Notes: a model not told the origin generated them from the letters alone. 23,653 nucleotides of DNA from Priapulus caudatus (GCF_000485595.1 NW_014579582.1:1-23653), one strand, 5' to 3'. Counted from the stretch's first letter, positions 1-9,558 are shown. Made by a program: numbers and translations.

Positions 1-1138
1 ATGTAAAGTAATTAGCTCCGTCTATAGGTGTAGTACCAGCTTACCATGTTACTGTCCTCCCGGGAAAACTTTTACCTTGTATGCAAGGCTAATGCTCATG
101 GATCCCGCCAAGTATTGACATATATAGTTTACATTATTACCGTCTATCGTCATGTGACATGCCTCTGCTGGCACACACGGTCACAATCAACTTGTTTATC
201 GACAGCTATTTTCCAAACACACTAGTTGCTCTTACACGCGACAAATCCTCTGGTTTAAACTCGACTCGCATCGATGCACCAACCTCGTCGCCTGCGCTTT
301 ACTCCTGCCTCGTGCAACCACGTGTAAGAATGTTCTTGGATAGCCGGTCAAGTCATTGCAGCGTAGAATCAAGCTTCTCTCATGCTGAAAAATGACGTCA
401 TCATCACTGAGTTTGTGCTGGCTGATGGATGGTCACGGTGTCTGCCATTACAAAACTCGTAACACTTCTTCTGTAAACTTTGGTGAATTGAAGATATGAC
501 AACAGAAGTTTTTGTCAATGTCTTCCGTTAAAAACCTGGGACTCAGGATACTTTGCGTAAATGTCTTGTTTTTGAACCCCGCCGTTCCTTCTGTTTGACT
601 GAGTCGGCTCGTAATCTCATAACCCTTTAGCCACCGAGGTGACCTAGCCTGCTGGATTACTGCTGTCATGATACACACACTCAGAACTGTAGCGTTCTAA
701 TCCGTATGAAAGAGCTGTCCTAGTAGAAGACATGCGCAACGACTGTGGTGCACAAGCACAGTTAATGACCCTTTTTAGATAAAGGCCTCGTTACCCCGTG
801 CGGACATTGGCTGCATCCATACACACCAAACTCTGCGTCATCTTTCTCACTGTAAGTTAGATATTATCAAGTCAAAGTTCCTGTGTCGTACCTGATTTTC
901 GTCAATGTAGAATATCTTTCTTCATTAGTAGGAGTTACGTAGAACGCGTCAGCGCGTACCATAACGACCAATGGGTAAATTCCTCCCCGGAATTGAAACA
1001 TAAGGTCAATCGTGCAGCTGCACTGTAACACTGGAGCCTTTCAACTGCCTCCGTGTCCATATGCGTTGCTGCAGGAACTGTGTTCCACCGCCAATAAGGC
1101 TGAGCATCAATAACCACCACAACCATTCACTGCTGCAT
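1..1138 (-). pseudogene. IgSF gene A: paralogue of the gene at 10914-12284, partial and frameshifted
   Basis: The minus strand is collinear with gene B (11151-12284) from the start codon (1136-1138) to about residue 378 of 456; the rest lies beyond the window edge. Recognisable pieces include the signal-peptide region, the first Ig domain with its FTHWSLWY-like segment, and domain 2 (448-678), where NKTFT, SILS and TEDIDK match gene B. No single frame stays open: one-base insertions and deletions occur every few tens of bases, alongside real substitutions, so no intact protein can be read. No intron-sized gap interrupts the alignment, so this copy is intronless over this span, like gene B. 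Either it is a decayed paralogue or its frameshifts are sequencing errors; the same indel density in the non-coding units on its right favours the second, at least in part. Unit A begins seven bases upstream of the start codon. Confidence 0.8.
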
Positions 1139-1192
1139 TGTTAATCCTGCCATGGTTTCACCAACAATAAACTATCACGGTTAATTAGTTAA

Positions 1193-1325
1193 ACGGTAAT
1201 AACCGTAAAAGCGTAATAACCGTAAAACGGTAATAACCGTAAACGGTAATAACCGCAAGGGCAATAACGCGTAAACTCGGCAATAACCGCAAGGTCAATA
1301 ACCGAAACGTTAAAACCGTTTACGC
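1193..1325. repeat. Palindromic minisatellite, unit ~16 bp (ACGGTAATAACCGT), copy A
   Basis: Tandem units of roughly 16 bp contain ACGGT-AATA-ACCGT, a five-base inverted repeat around AATA, spaced by AA or AAA. Towards the right the units drift to GGTAATAACCGCAAGG forms. Each unit can fold as a small hairpin. The copy in unit B is at 7134-7275. Confidence 0.85.
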
Positions 1326-1544
1326 GTCAATACGCACTATATATAATTAAAATAGATTATAATATATTAATATATATAAGAGTTATAATAACTCTAAAGC
1401 TTTAATCAAACATTGCACTTGTCTGATATTCGCAAGATGTCAATGTATGAATGGCATAATAGATAAACGTACCTCCGCGTGCACGTTGTTCGTCGTGCAT
1501 AATGAATGCACCGTTCAAACCTTCAATCCGCAATTTGATAGTCA

Positions 1545-1627
1545 ACGACCGGAACGCGTAAACACGTGGCGGCAGTTTGTAGTTCACGCGGCAGGTTAAC
1601 AATGGCAGCAGTGAAGCCTGTTGCGCG
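1545..1627 (+). pseudogene. Inverted fragment of an Ig-family 5' UTR and signal-peptide start, copy A
   Basis: On the plus strand, GTTCACGCGGCAGGTTAACA leads into ATGGCAGCAGTGAAG (start codon 1602-1604). The cleaner copy in unit B reads M-A-A-V-K-L-V-A. Gene B on the minus strand has the same leader (TTTCACGCGGACAGGATTAACA) followed by M-T-A-V-K-L-V-A. The similarity stops after about eight codons, where the sequence turns AT-rich, so no Ig domain follows. It is a 5'-end fragment in the opposite orientation to genes A and B, possibly derived from a third paralogue. Nothing shows whether it is transcribed. Confidence 0.75.
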
Positions 1628-1752
1628 AAAACGGTAAACGTAAATTTTATAAACATAAACATCTAAATGGAAAGAGCCCCCACATTCGAACGCCGACTCT
1701 ACACCAACCACTATCTATCGTATGTAGTTGCCCTAGCCTTTGGCCGTAAAAG

Positions 1753-1885
1753 TCCTGCCCGCGTGAAATAACTGACGCCTGCGTTTATCCGTTTACGAGC
1801 TGCATTATCGCCGACGCTTAGTCCGCTCAAATCATACAAAACTAACCAAAATCGTTGACTAACTAATTTTCGTTCGATGTTTGGC
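1753..1885 (-). promoter_or_regulatory. Ig-family upstream/promoter-like block, copy A
   Basis: This block is about 130 bp matching the sequence directly upstream of gene B (12291-12430). Shared segments are CGCGTGAAATAACTGACGCC, GCGTTTATCCGTT, ACGAGCTGC and TTGACTAACTAATTTTCG. In gene B it abuts the start codon region; here it is separated from gene A's start codon by the ~600-bp insert. The TATA-like motif seen in gene B is not intact here (CGCTTAGTCC). Confidence 0.6.
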
Positions 1886-2242
1886 AACACTGGTTCGCTA
1901 ATGACAATGCGACACGTGAAGACAAGACCTTTGGCTGATTGTTTGTGTTTAGCATGCGCGCGGAGTTGTAAACATTGCTCTATAATTATCACTATTTATT
2001 GATATTTAGCGTAATCCTTAGAAGCGAGTGCAATGTGTGATTAATAAAAAGTACATGCGATCGGCTCGTTATTTTCGCGTATTTGTTGATACAAACTCGC
2101 ATAAGTCACCACCCATGGTACTCGACCATGTAACAACAAACCATTGCGGTGTTTCTCGGTGGGCGGCAATGAGAAATCGAGTAAAAAGAAAAAATCGAAA
2201 TGGAAGAAAAGGCGTCGCCTCATATCGCGAACCGCCGACTCC

Positions 2243-2281
2243 TGAATATATAATATATAAATATATATATATACTATATAC
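2243..2281. repeat. AT-dinucleotide microsatellite, unit A
   Basis: A TA-rich run between GACTCCTGA and CATGTAAGCTCTCGTG. The equivalent run in unit B is at 8207-8241. Confidence 0.85.
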
Positions 2282-2854
2282 ATGTAAGCTCTCGTGCAAA
2301 CAACTCTTTGGGCCAACAACTTAGTTAACCAAACAACAAGTGCGCAGGTTAGCATGTTGGCAAAAACATATAAGCTCGAGTCGAAGACAATAAGTTCAAA
2401 CAAACACATTTACGACGCCAACTGCAACTCATTGAACTCAATAACATGTTCGCAAGTACGCGAAGTAAAACAAGTTGGCAAAGCAACATAAGTTATCGAA
2501 TCGCAAGATACAAGTTTGCTAACGAAAATAAGGTGGCAGCCACTACGCGCTCTACCACCCTCGCCCCATCGAATTTCGTTTCACCCCCCCCCCCACACCA
2601 CACCACTCAACAATTCCTTTTGTGCAACTTGCTGTTTGCTTGCGCATGGCGTAAATGCGTGGCTTGCGTGCTCTGTGTTTTGTCATATGGGCCACGTAGA
2701 AAAGAATTATATTATATATTGCAGCGTGCCGACGACCCGGACACGTGTTTCTATACGACGCAGGCTATACAATTCGCATTTTTTACAAAACACGTTATTT
2801 ATCTATCTCGCCATCGTCTTTATCTGCGCCTCTTGAGAAATTTAAAGGGTAGTC

Positions 2855-3010
2855 ACGCGCCATCCAACTCATGCGCCGACGCACGCCCGCACGCACATTT
2901 GAACCTAGGCGCGCACGCAGGCACAACACTCACGCATGCCCGAACCATGAACACGCAACAGGCGCGAACATACAACTCAAACACCGCCGCGTACATCTCA
3001 CGCGCACGTG
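2855..3010. repeat. CGCA-rich low-complexity stretch, unit A
   Basis: Imperfect GCACGC/ACGC words dominate (for example GACGCACGCCCGCACGCAC). The stretch corresponds to 8835-8990 in unit B, and related sequence recurs near 21840, 22600 and 23620. Confidence 0.6.
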
Positions 3011-3261
3011 CTTTAAAAAAAAAACATAGGGCGCGCCGCATACGCACAACTCTTATAAGTAAGGGATCAATTGCAGCTGATTTTTTAGTCGTAAATGCAT
3101 AAGATGCTTGCTGCTTGACTAAGAATAGTCCAGCAGGTGGGACTATGTGACCGAGTCGCGGTTGCGAGATGGCAGTAGACATGATTTTCATCGGGTGATG
3201 AACGTGAAATGACAGGTGGCATTTGTCCGTAACCGGCCGCAAGGCTAATGTGTAGCCGCGA

Positions 3262-3310
3262 TGAATATATAGTATATATATAGTATATATATAATATATA
3301 CTTATATATT
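3262..3310. repeat. AT-dinucleotide microsatellite, second tract of unit A
   Basis: TATATATAGTATATATATA-type sequence. Its counterpart in unit B is at 9241-9290. Confidence 0.85.
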
Positions 3311-3513
3311 TATGCTGAGAATATAACGCACTGATAGCTACATGCCGTAGAAGGTCACGAAACCTCATACTATGCGATGCAGTTATGCTAAGAGACAACC
3401 AGTTTCAAATCCGTTTTCACACGGCAAACGAAAAGCAGCTGACAATATGACTTACGTACGCGAGTACGAGATTTTTTTCGATGATCGGCATAAATATAAT
3501 CTACACAACAATC

Positions 3514-3516
<3 letters not shown>

Positions 3517-3550
<34 letters not shown>

Positions 3551-3570
3551 CACACACATCACCACACACA
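3517..3570. repeat. CA microsatellite, unit A
   Basis: A long uninterrupted (CA)n run followed by interrupted CA words. Unit B carries a more interrupted version at 9503-9558. Confidence 0.95.
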
Positions 3571-4873
3571 TTGTCTTAGTGCACGACTGTATGATGCCAT
3601 TTGCGAGATTTCTCATTCAGATTAAATACATTATATTTTCCTTTATGATTTATCAGCATGTAAATGCATTTCTCATTTCTATATAAATTATAATGGGGCT
3701 CAGATTTAATTACAGACATTTACTTTTATTTTATTGATATTATCACTATTAGCATCGAACATGTGTGTAATTAGTTACATGTAGTGTGTCGTTGTAGCCA
3801 ATGTAGTACATCGTGTTATATAAATGACATGACATTATTGTGTCGCGGGACTGGAGTGATCATGATATGGATAGACACGGAGTAGACCAAAGTCACCGAG
3901 TGACATCATTACAAATATCACGGCCACGGACTTCTGAGCATGTTCAGCGCCATTAGGCCGTAAACCACGGCCGACGTAAAATAAGCGTACTCGGTTTTAA
4001 CGATAACGTGTGTCCACGCACAGCTTGTAGTCTATTGGTTACTACTGAATAATAAACGTCCTCATAACGTTAGCTTATTCTGTCGTAATTCAGTCATTAC
4101 GCATTGATCAAGCGAATGTAGTTTCAGTGTTGTTGTGTCGGCTTGTTTCCGCCACTTGTCGGGGTATTTCCGTCAAACCGCGTGGGGTAATAAATTGTGT
4201 TCTAAGACGATAAATATAGGGCCCAGTCGGTAATAAATAAGTTATGGTGTGATGTGCGCTGTTTGTTTTTATGCGTTGTTTTAATCATCAACCTTGCATC
4301 CTTGAAAATCGCAATATTATTACAAGATTTTTTATCGACCAAGTTGAAGTTCCATCGGAGGAGTGTACACAACTGTCATGCAGTGCAACCTTCGCATACA
4401 TCAGGAATAATACCACTCCAACCATGCTAGCACATAATTTTTAAAGTGGGCGAGCTCCGGGGAAATCCAGCAAATGTCCATCCAACGGCCGCGAATTCGC
4501 GTCGAACAAAAACATTAGAAATTTCTATGATTTGCACTGTTTGTGTGAATGGACAAATTTTTGATGTTTTAAGCTGAATACGCAAAATGTATCAAACAAT
4601 GTCGAGTATTAGGTATATGGCAATCATCCCAAAAATCATTATAATGGGATAAAATCGTGAACTAGTTTAGTAAACAAAGCGTAATGATTTGAAAAATAGT
4701 AATGGCGCATTATTTCGATATCACTATTTTATCAATTTTCATAAAATAAATGGTGGATTTTAATATCTTTGCAGCTTTATAATAGCATACCGTATTACAT
4801 AGGACAGGAGTACGGGGTCGCTGTAAAACTTATAGAAAAAAAACGTAAAGAAATTCTTACGGAAATCAGCTTG
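3571..4873. other. Non-coding right part of unit A, ending in a small hairpin
   Basis: Collinear with 9559-10876. No conserved open frame is seen. Near the end is a CGTAA(A)G-AAATT-CTTACG stem-loop (about 4844-4862), 11-13 bases before the right boundary. Unit B has the cleaner version. Confidence 0.6.
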
Positions 4874-4907
4874 TTGTGGCAGTGGTAGAATTGAGCCAGA
4901 GCGAGAG

Positions 4908-4922
4908 CGCCATCTGTCGTGG
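4908..4922 (-). promoter_or_regulatory. CTCF-like core motif
   Basis: Minus strand CCACGACAGATGGCG followed by CT. The core CAGATGGCGC fits the 3' half of the animal CTCF consensus (YAGRKGGCRS), while the 5' half fits poorly. It lies just outside the right end of unit A. Confidence 0.35.
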
Positions 4923-4994
4923 AGTTTGGAGGAGGTATAGTCTCTTAGATTGGCGCCACGTCTCTCTCTACACTTTTAGTTGGATAACACATAT

Positions 4995-5007
4995 CGCCAT
5001 CTATTGG
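4995..5007 (-). promoter_or_regulatory. CTCF-like site in tandem unit 1
   Basis: Minus strand CCAATAGATGGCG. Against the classical CTCF core CCASYAGRKGGCR there is one mismatch (A at the fourth position). Confidence 0.4.
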
Positions 5008-5374
5008 TTGATTTAAATTTAATTACTGTTACGTCAGGTACGGTATAGAGTAGATATCTATGTACGGCATCCCTATAGCGGTATGTCGATACCACATGAA
5101 AGCTGCATCAGCATTTCTTTTTTATGTCACGCTACTGCGACGAGGACTTGCTCTCTATTACAATTTCAACAACATAATTTATTTCGGGAAAACTGGTCGT
5201 GCACGAACAAATCTCTCTCGTGATATTATGTAAAAAAAACATTGGCACGGCTGGGCGCCTTATGTGACTGGTGGGTACGTGCTCCTTAGAGTAAAAATAT
5301 CAATCCAGCAAAATTCTGTTGTGATTATTTGCTAAGGTCTGGAAATAAAACCGCATATGCCAAGCAGGAGACAT

Positions 5375-5387
5375 TGCCACCTATTGG
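5375..5387 (-). promoter_or_regulatory. CTCF-like site in tandem unit 2
   Basis: Minus strand CCAATAGGTGGCA: two bases differ from unit 1, and both changes stay within the degenerate CTCF consensus (R and R positions). Confidence 0.4.
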
Positions 5388-5744
5388 GTGATTTAAAATT
5401 CACCAGCGTGACGTGTACGAGGGCACGCTATCATTACTGAAGAGAGACACTGAGATATACTTTTCAGCTCGAGATACTGCGAAGTAAATGTGTTCTCCAA
5501 TTAAAACTTGTAATTTCAATAAAATATTATTTAATTTCTGGGATACTGGGCTTGCGGAAACAAACGCCCCTCCCAGAGTTAGAAGAGAATATGTTGCAAT
5601 TAGACACTTTATGGCTGTTAAAGTCACTGATGGGTATGTGCTCTCTCAATTAAAAGTATAGTTTGTTCAATTAAAATACTATTCCATCCATTTCCTAAAG
5701 GCAGGCCAACTGCTCTTACTGTATCTATCACGGAGGATACATAC

Positions 5745-5757
5745 CGCCATCTATTGG
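5745..5757 (-). promoter_or_regulatory. CTCF-like site in tandem unit 3
   Basis: Minus strand CCAATAGATGGCG followed by G, identical to unit 1 over 13 bases. Confidence 0.4.
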
Positions 5758-6100
5758 CTGATTTTATACTTGTTAGTGTCACGTCAATCGGGGCGACGTA
5801 TCATTATTTTAGAGAGGCATCGGTGCTTATTTTTCACGTGACACTACTGCGTCGAGCATTGGTTCTCCATTTTAAACGTATAATTTCGTCACCACACTAT
5901 ATTGTTTAGTAGATACTGCGCATGTACGAATGCAAACTCCTGCGGTGCAACAGGGAAATTTGGTACAATAGTGAGAGATCCGGACATAGATCTTTCGTGA
6001 TAGACTAAGAGTGTGGTTCAATTAAAAAACATAATTCTATTAAAATACATATTCCACTTGTTTTTTTATAAAAGCGCTCTGTCTGCATATGTGCACATAC

Positions 6101-6113
6101 CGCCATCTATTGG
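6101..6113 (-). promoter_or_regulatory. CTCF-like site in tandem unit 4
   Basis: Minus strand CCAATAGATGGCG followed by G, identical to units 1 and 3 although the rest of this unit is the most diverged. Confidence 0.4.
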
Positions 6114-6370
6114 GCTGATTTAAATCTTGTTAGTGTTACGTCAGCTAGGACGTCCTATCAGTCAGGTTTCTTATTAATCTACTGCAATAAGTATCTGCTT
6201 TCCATTTTAAACGAATAACTTGAACAAAGCAATTTCATTTTATTTTGAAGATGCTGGGCATGCTCAAGCAAACAGGTTATGCTGTGGTGATACAAGGAAA
6301 TTTTGGTACGACTAGGCACGTTATGATTAATACAGTGACTGGCTGTGTGCTCTCTAAATTAAAAGAACTG

Positions 6371-7034
6371 TTGCAATAATATGTATAAATACAAGTGAAA
6401 GGTAAGGATAAGTGTAAGTAGAAGGTCAGAAGTTAGGGTCATCTGAGTCTAAAATTGCTGCTTTGCCACGGGCTCCTTGCTAAATTAATGTAGGTAAGGG
6501 CGGGCATATCGCCGACCTGTCGCGCAAAGTATATGTCCATATAGGTATCGTTCTTTGATATAGGATTGAAATTTTATGTCAAAAGCAATAACAGCAAGCA
6601 ACAAAATAATAAACTTGAGAAAAATAATATTTTATTGGTACATTTCGTAAATGAAGAGTTTGCGCGCGGGCATGAACGTACAATATGAACTCAATTCAAT
6701 GTCAACTCGCCCGCTGTTTATTTTCAATATAGTCCAGAATCAGATTAGTTGTCTCATATCTAGTAGTGCATGAGTACTACAATTACCCCAGCATTATTTT
6801 CAGTGTAATCTGCACTGTGACCTCATGCTCATTCATGCAATTTAATTTCATTCAGATTGAGCACACATTAGCACAATGTGATAAACGCATAGCAGCAGCC
6901 AGCGACGAGGTTGGTGTACGTTATAAACAAGTTGTAACCCTTGACTACTTGAGACGTATCAGCTTTGTGATATGACACTACGCTTATGATTGGATATCAA
7001 GTGACGTCACCACATCAAGCAAGTAAGGTGGTTG
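6371..7034. other. AT-rich spacer, no gene recognised
   Basis: Short open frames only, without recognisable motifs. A minus-strand AATAAA (6631-6636) could serve as a poly(A) signal for a minus-strand transcript, but nothing else supports this. Confidence 0.4.
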
Positions 7035-7094
7035 CGATATTATGCTGTCTTCGTCTGTGTTAAAAAATGTGCTTTTGCGGGAGATGTCCTGGCC
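7035..7094 (-). pseudogene. Possible distal half of the fifth Ig domain of gene B
   Basis: The minus strand reads 20 codons beginning G-Q-D-I-S-R-K immediately outside unit B. Gene B's domain 5 fragment ends W-L-Q just before the other end of unit B (about 10876). In domain 3 the same place reads W-L-H-D-D-Q-E-I, so the two flanks would join as W-L-x-G-Q-D-I, as expected of an Ig C to C' turn. The frame stays open to a stop about 20 codons later, but the expected Y-x-C of the F strand is not seen. The assignment is an inference from a short match. Confidence 0.4.
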
Positions 7095-7133
7095 CATGGT
7101 TGCCAATCAACAATAACATCACGGTAAAAATTA

Positions 7134-7275
7134 ACGTTAAACGGTAATAACCGTAAACGGTAAATAACCGTAAACAGGTATAACCGTAAACGGTAATAAC
7201 CGCAAGGGCATAACGCGGTAAACGGTAATAACCGCAAGGTCAATAACCGGAAACAGGTTAATAACGCGTTTACCG
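7134..7275. repeat. Palindromic minisatellite (ACGGTAATAACCGT), copy B
   Basis: The same ~16-bp units as at 1193-1325, with a similar number and order of variants, including the GCAAGGGC and GCAAGGTCAATAACCG units. Confidence 0.85.
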
Positions 7276-7499
7276 TATTCGCACTATAGTATAAGTAAAT
7301 AGTGAGTTATAATTATTAATAATATTAAGTTATAAACTAACTCTAAGCTTTAATCAAACATTGCAACTTGTCTGATATTCGCAAGATGTCAAGTTGAATC
7401 ATAACGATAAACGTACATCCGCGTGCACGCTTGTGTCGTCGTGCCATATAGTGAATCAACCGTGCAAACCTTCACCGCCAATTTGATAGTCAACCGACC

Positions 7500-7583
7500 G
7501 TGCACCGGTAAACACGGGGTTGTGGTCAGTTAGTTCACGGCGCGGCAGGGTTACAATGGCAGCAGTGAAGCTGGTTGCGCAAA
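7500..7583 (+). pseudogene. Inverted fragment of an Ig-family 5' end, copy B
   Basis: Plus strand start codon at 7556-7558 followed by GCAGCAGTGAAGCTGGTTGCG, read as M-A-A-V-K-L-V-A, against M-T-A-V-K-L-V-A in gene B. The leader GTTCACGG-CGCGGCAGGGTTACA is recognisably the family leader with small indels. Coding similarity ends after eight codons, next to AAAGGTAAAT, which could act as a splice donor; no downstream exon is visible. Confidence 0.75.
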
Positions 7584-7705
7584 CGGAAAGGTAAATTTAA
7601 TAAACTAAAACATCTAAAATGGGAAGGAGCCCCCACATTCCGAACGCCGACTCTAACACCAACACGTATTATCGTATGATAGTGGGCCCTAGCTTTGCCT
7701 AAAAG

Positions 7706-7850
7706 TCTGGCCTGCGTGAAATAACTCGACGCAGCGCCTTGCGTTTATCCGTTGTACGCAGCTGCAGTATCCGAGCTTATATGCTCAAGACTACATAAAA
7801 CTAACCAAAAATCGGTTGACTAACTAATTTTCGGCTTCGAGGTTGGCAAC
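7706..7850 (-). promoter_or_regulatory. Ig-family upstream/promoter-like block, copy B
   Basis: Matches 12291-12430 upstream of gene B. The TATA-like GCATATAAGCTCGG (minus strand) is intact here at about 7766-7783, unlike in unit A. No Ig coding sequence lies downstream in the expected position. Confidence 0.5.
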
Positions 7851-8206
7851 GAAGTGGTTGAGTGATGAAACACAGGCGACACGAAGACAAGAACTGATTG
7901 CTGATTGTTTTGGTTTTAAGCATGCGCGCGGAGGATGTAAACATTTCCTCTATACATTATCACTAATACTTGAATATTTCAGCTGTATCAATTAGAGAGT
8001 CGATGCAATGTTTTGATTAATAAAAAGTACATGCGATCGCTCGGCTATATTCCGATTTGTTGATACAGAAATCGCATAAGTCAGCCCACCCATGTACTCT
8101 GACCATGTACAACAAACATTGCGGTGTTTCTCGGTGCATTGAGAAACGATAAAGAAAATCGAACATGGGTACGAAAGGCGCCGCTCAATCGAACCGCCGA
8201 CCTCCT

Positions 8207-8241
8207 GATATATATATATATATATATATAATATATATATT
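8207..8241. repeat. AT-dinucleotide microsatellite, unit B
   Basis: (TA)n run equivalent to 2243-2281. Confidence 0.9.
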
Positions 8242-9240
8242 ATGTAAGCTCTCGTGCAAACAATCTTTGGCAAGCAACTTGTTTAACCAAAACACAAGTG
8301 CGCAGGTTTAGCATGTTGGCAAACATATAAGAGCTGAGTCGAAGAATAAGTTTTCAAACAAAACTACTATTTACGGACGCAACTGCAACTTCATTTGAAC
8401 TCAATAACATGTTCGAAGTACGATCAAGGTAAACAAGTTGGCAAAGCAACTAATTATCGAGCAAATACAAGTTTTTCCTAAACGGAAATAGGTGCAGCAC
8501 TAGCGCTTCTACACCTGCGTCGCACGCATTCGAGATTTCGTTTTGCACCCCCCCCCCCACATCCACCACCACCAACAATTTTCCGTTTTGCACCTTGCTG
8601 GTTTGCTGCGCAAACTTCGCGTAAATGCGTGCTTGCGTGCTTGTGTTTTGTCATCTGCCAGCCGTAGAAAAGAATTATTATTATTATTGCAGGCGTGCCA
8701 CGGCCGCGGAACAGTGTTTCTAAGACGCAGGCCTTATAAGATTCGCCATTTTTTTAGCAAAACATTTTTTAATCATATCTTCGCGACACGTCTATCTGCG
8801 GCCTCTTGAGAAATTAAAGGGTTAAGTCCACGCCACTACCACCTCATGCGCGCACGCGCACAGCAGCACATTTGAACGCTAGGCGCGCAAGCAGGCCACA
8901 CACTCACGATGCCCGAAACGCATGCAGCCGACGCAGCCACGATACAATCTCAAACACCCCCCGCGGTACACTCACGCGCAAGCGTGGCGTTTAACAGAAC
9001 ACATAGGGAACGCGCGCATACGCAAACACTCCTATAAGTAGATCATTGAGCTGATTTTTTAGTCGTAATCAAAGATGCTTGCTTGCTTGTATAAGAATAA
9101 GTCAGCAGTTGGGACTATGTGACCGAGTCGGGGGTTGCGGGATGGCCGGTAGAGCTATGAAGTTCATCGGGTGAGGAACGTGAAATGAGAGGTGCGATAT
9201 CTGTCCTACCGCGCACCAAGGCTTCGAAATGTGGTAGCCG

Positions 9241-9290
9241 ATCTATATATATAATATATATATATATATCTATATTATATTTATTGATTT
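9241..9290. repeat. AT-dinucleotide microsatellite, second tract of unit B
   Basis: (TA)n run equivalent to 3262-3310. Confidence 0.85.
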
Positions 9291-9502
9291 ATCTTAGAAT
9301 ATTACGCACTGATTACTCACAGCCTGAGAAGGTACGCAAACTCATACTATGCGATGCAGTGTGCGCCTTTTTTTACCAGAGACAACCCAGTTCAAATCGT
9401 TTTACACCGCAACCGCAAGCGACAATAATAGACGCTTACGTACGCAGTTAAGTACAGATTTTTTCGGATGATCGGCAAACAATATTAATCTAAGCAACAG
9501 CA

Positions 9503-9558
9503 CCACACACACACTCAACACAGCACACACACACAGGCACACACACACACACACACAT
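9503..9558. repeat. CA microsatellite, unit B
   Basis: Interrupted (CA)n run equivalent to 3517-3570. The interruptions differ from unit A. Confidence 0.9.

Larger units (their letters stand above)
1152..1752. mobile_element. ~600-bp insert flanked by 7-bp direct repeats (TCCTGCC), copy A
   Basis: TCCTGCC occurs at 1145-1151 and again at 1753-1759. Left of the first copy is gene A sequence (GTTAA, then its start codon). Right of the second is CGCGTGAAATAACTGACG, which in gene B follows directly after GTTAATCCTGTC (12286-12315). Gene B therefore looks like the uninterrupted site, and the 601 bp like an insertion with a 7-bp target-site duplication between the start codon and promoter of gene A. 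The insert holds an ACGGT minisatellite and an inverted fragment of an Ig gene 5' end. It encodes nothing recognisable and shows no clear terminal inverted repeats. Alternatively gene B lost the segment by recombination between the two TCCTGCC repeats. Confidence 0.6.
1405..2050. repeat. Degenerate inverted repeat (foldback) built from two Ig 5' regions, copy A
   Basis: The left arm (about 1405-1625, read on plus) resembles the reverse complement of the right arm (about 1753-2050). The inner arms match best: TTCACGCGGCAGG on the left against CCTGCCCGCGTGAA on the right, then GTAAACACGTGG against its counterpart and TAGTCAACGAC against GTTGACTAACTA. The outermost ends share GTGCAATGTTTGATTA and GTGCAATGTGTGATTA once oriented. 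The middle of the arms has diverged. Both arms descend from the upstream region of the Ig family, so the structure is a head-on pair of promoter copies. The same arrangement lies at about 7345-8030. Confidence 0.55.
1145..4873. repeat. 3.7-kb duplicated repeat unit, copy A
   Basis: This segment is collinear with 7087-10876 along its whole length. Anchors in order are the ACGGT minisatellite, an inverted Ig 5'-end fragment, the promoter-like block, an AT dinucleotide tract, a C13-like run, a CGCA-rich stretch, a second AT tract, a CA microsatellite, and a long unique-looking tail ending in CTTACGGAAATCAGCTTG. Outside both ends the flanks differ: Ig gene A on the left, the CTCF-like spacer on the right. 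No open frame is shared sensibly between the copies, so I see no transposase, reverse transcriptase or other protein. No terminal inverted repeats or long terminal repeats were seen. A third partial copy lies at 22673-23046. It could be a non-autonomous mobile element or a segmental duplication. Confidence 0.9.
4985..6370. repeat. Tandem repeat of four ~370-bp units
   Basis: The same block starts near 4990, 5370, 5740 and 6097 (spacings about 380, 370 and 357). Shared order: CGCCATCTATTGG, then TGATTTAAA, then a TGT/CACGTCA-like word, TATCATTA-like sequence with AGAGAGRCA, ACACTACTGCG, TTCTCCATTTTAAACGTATAA, AGATACTGGGC, a GGAAATTTTGGTAC-like word, TGACTGNTGGGTATGTGCTCTCT, and AATTAAAAGTATA with ATTAAAATAC. 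The fourth unit is shorter and more diverged. No protein is evident; stops occur in every frame. Confidence 0.85.
7095..7705. mobile_element. ~610-bp insert, copy B
   Basis: Matches 1152-1752. It is bounded by TCCTGGCC (7087-7094) and TCTGGCC (7706-7712), followed by TGCGTGAAATAAC. It was probably carried along when the larger unit was copied. Confidence 0.55.

Noticed and set aside
2041-3398. Open frames of 100-218 codons in units A and B
   Set aside because: They lie over CGCA, CA and TA low-complexity sequence, are not conserved between the two unit copies, and contain no recognisable domain.
1145-4873. Helitron-like element: the left end starts with TC, and a hairpin lies 11-13 bases before the right end with no clear target duplication
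   Set aside because: The right end reads CTTG rather than CTRR. The A/T insertion context holds only on the left side of unit A and not in unit B, and no Rep/helicase sequence is present. Other end types remain open.
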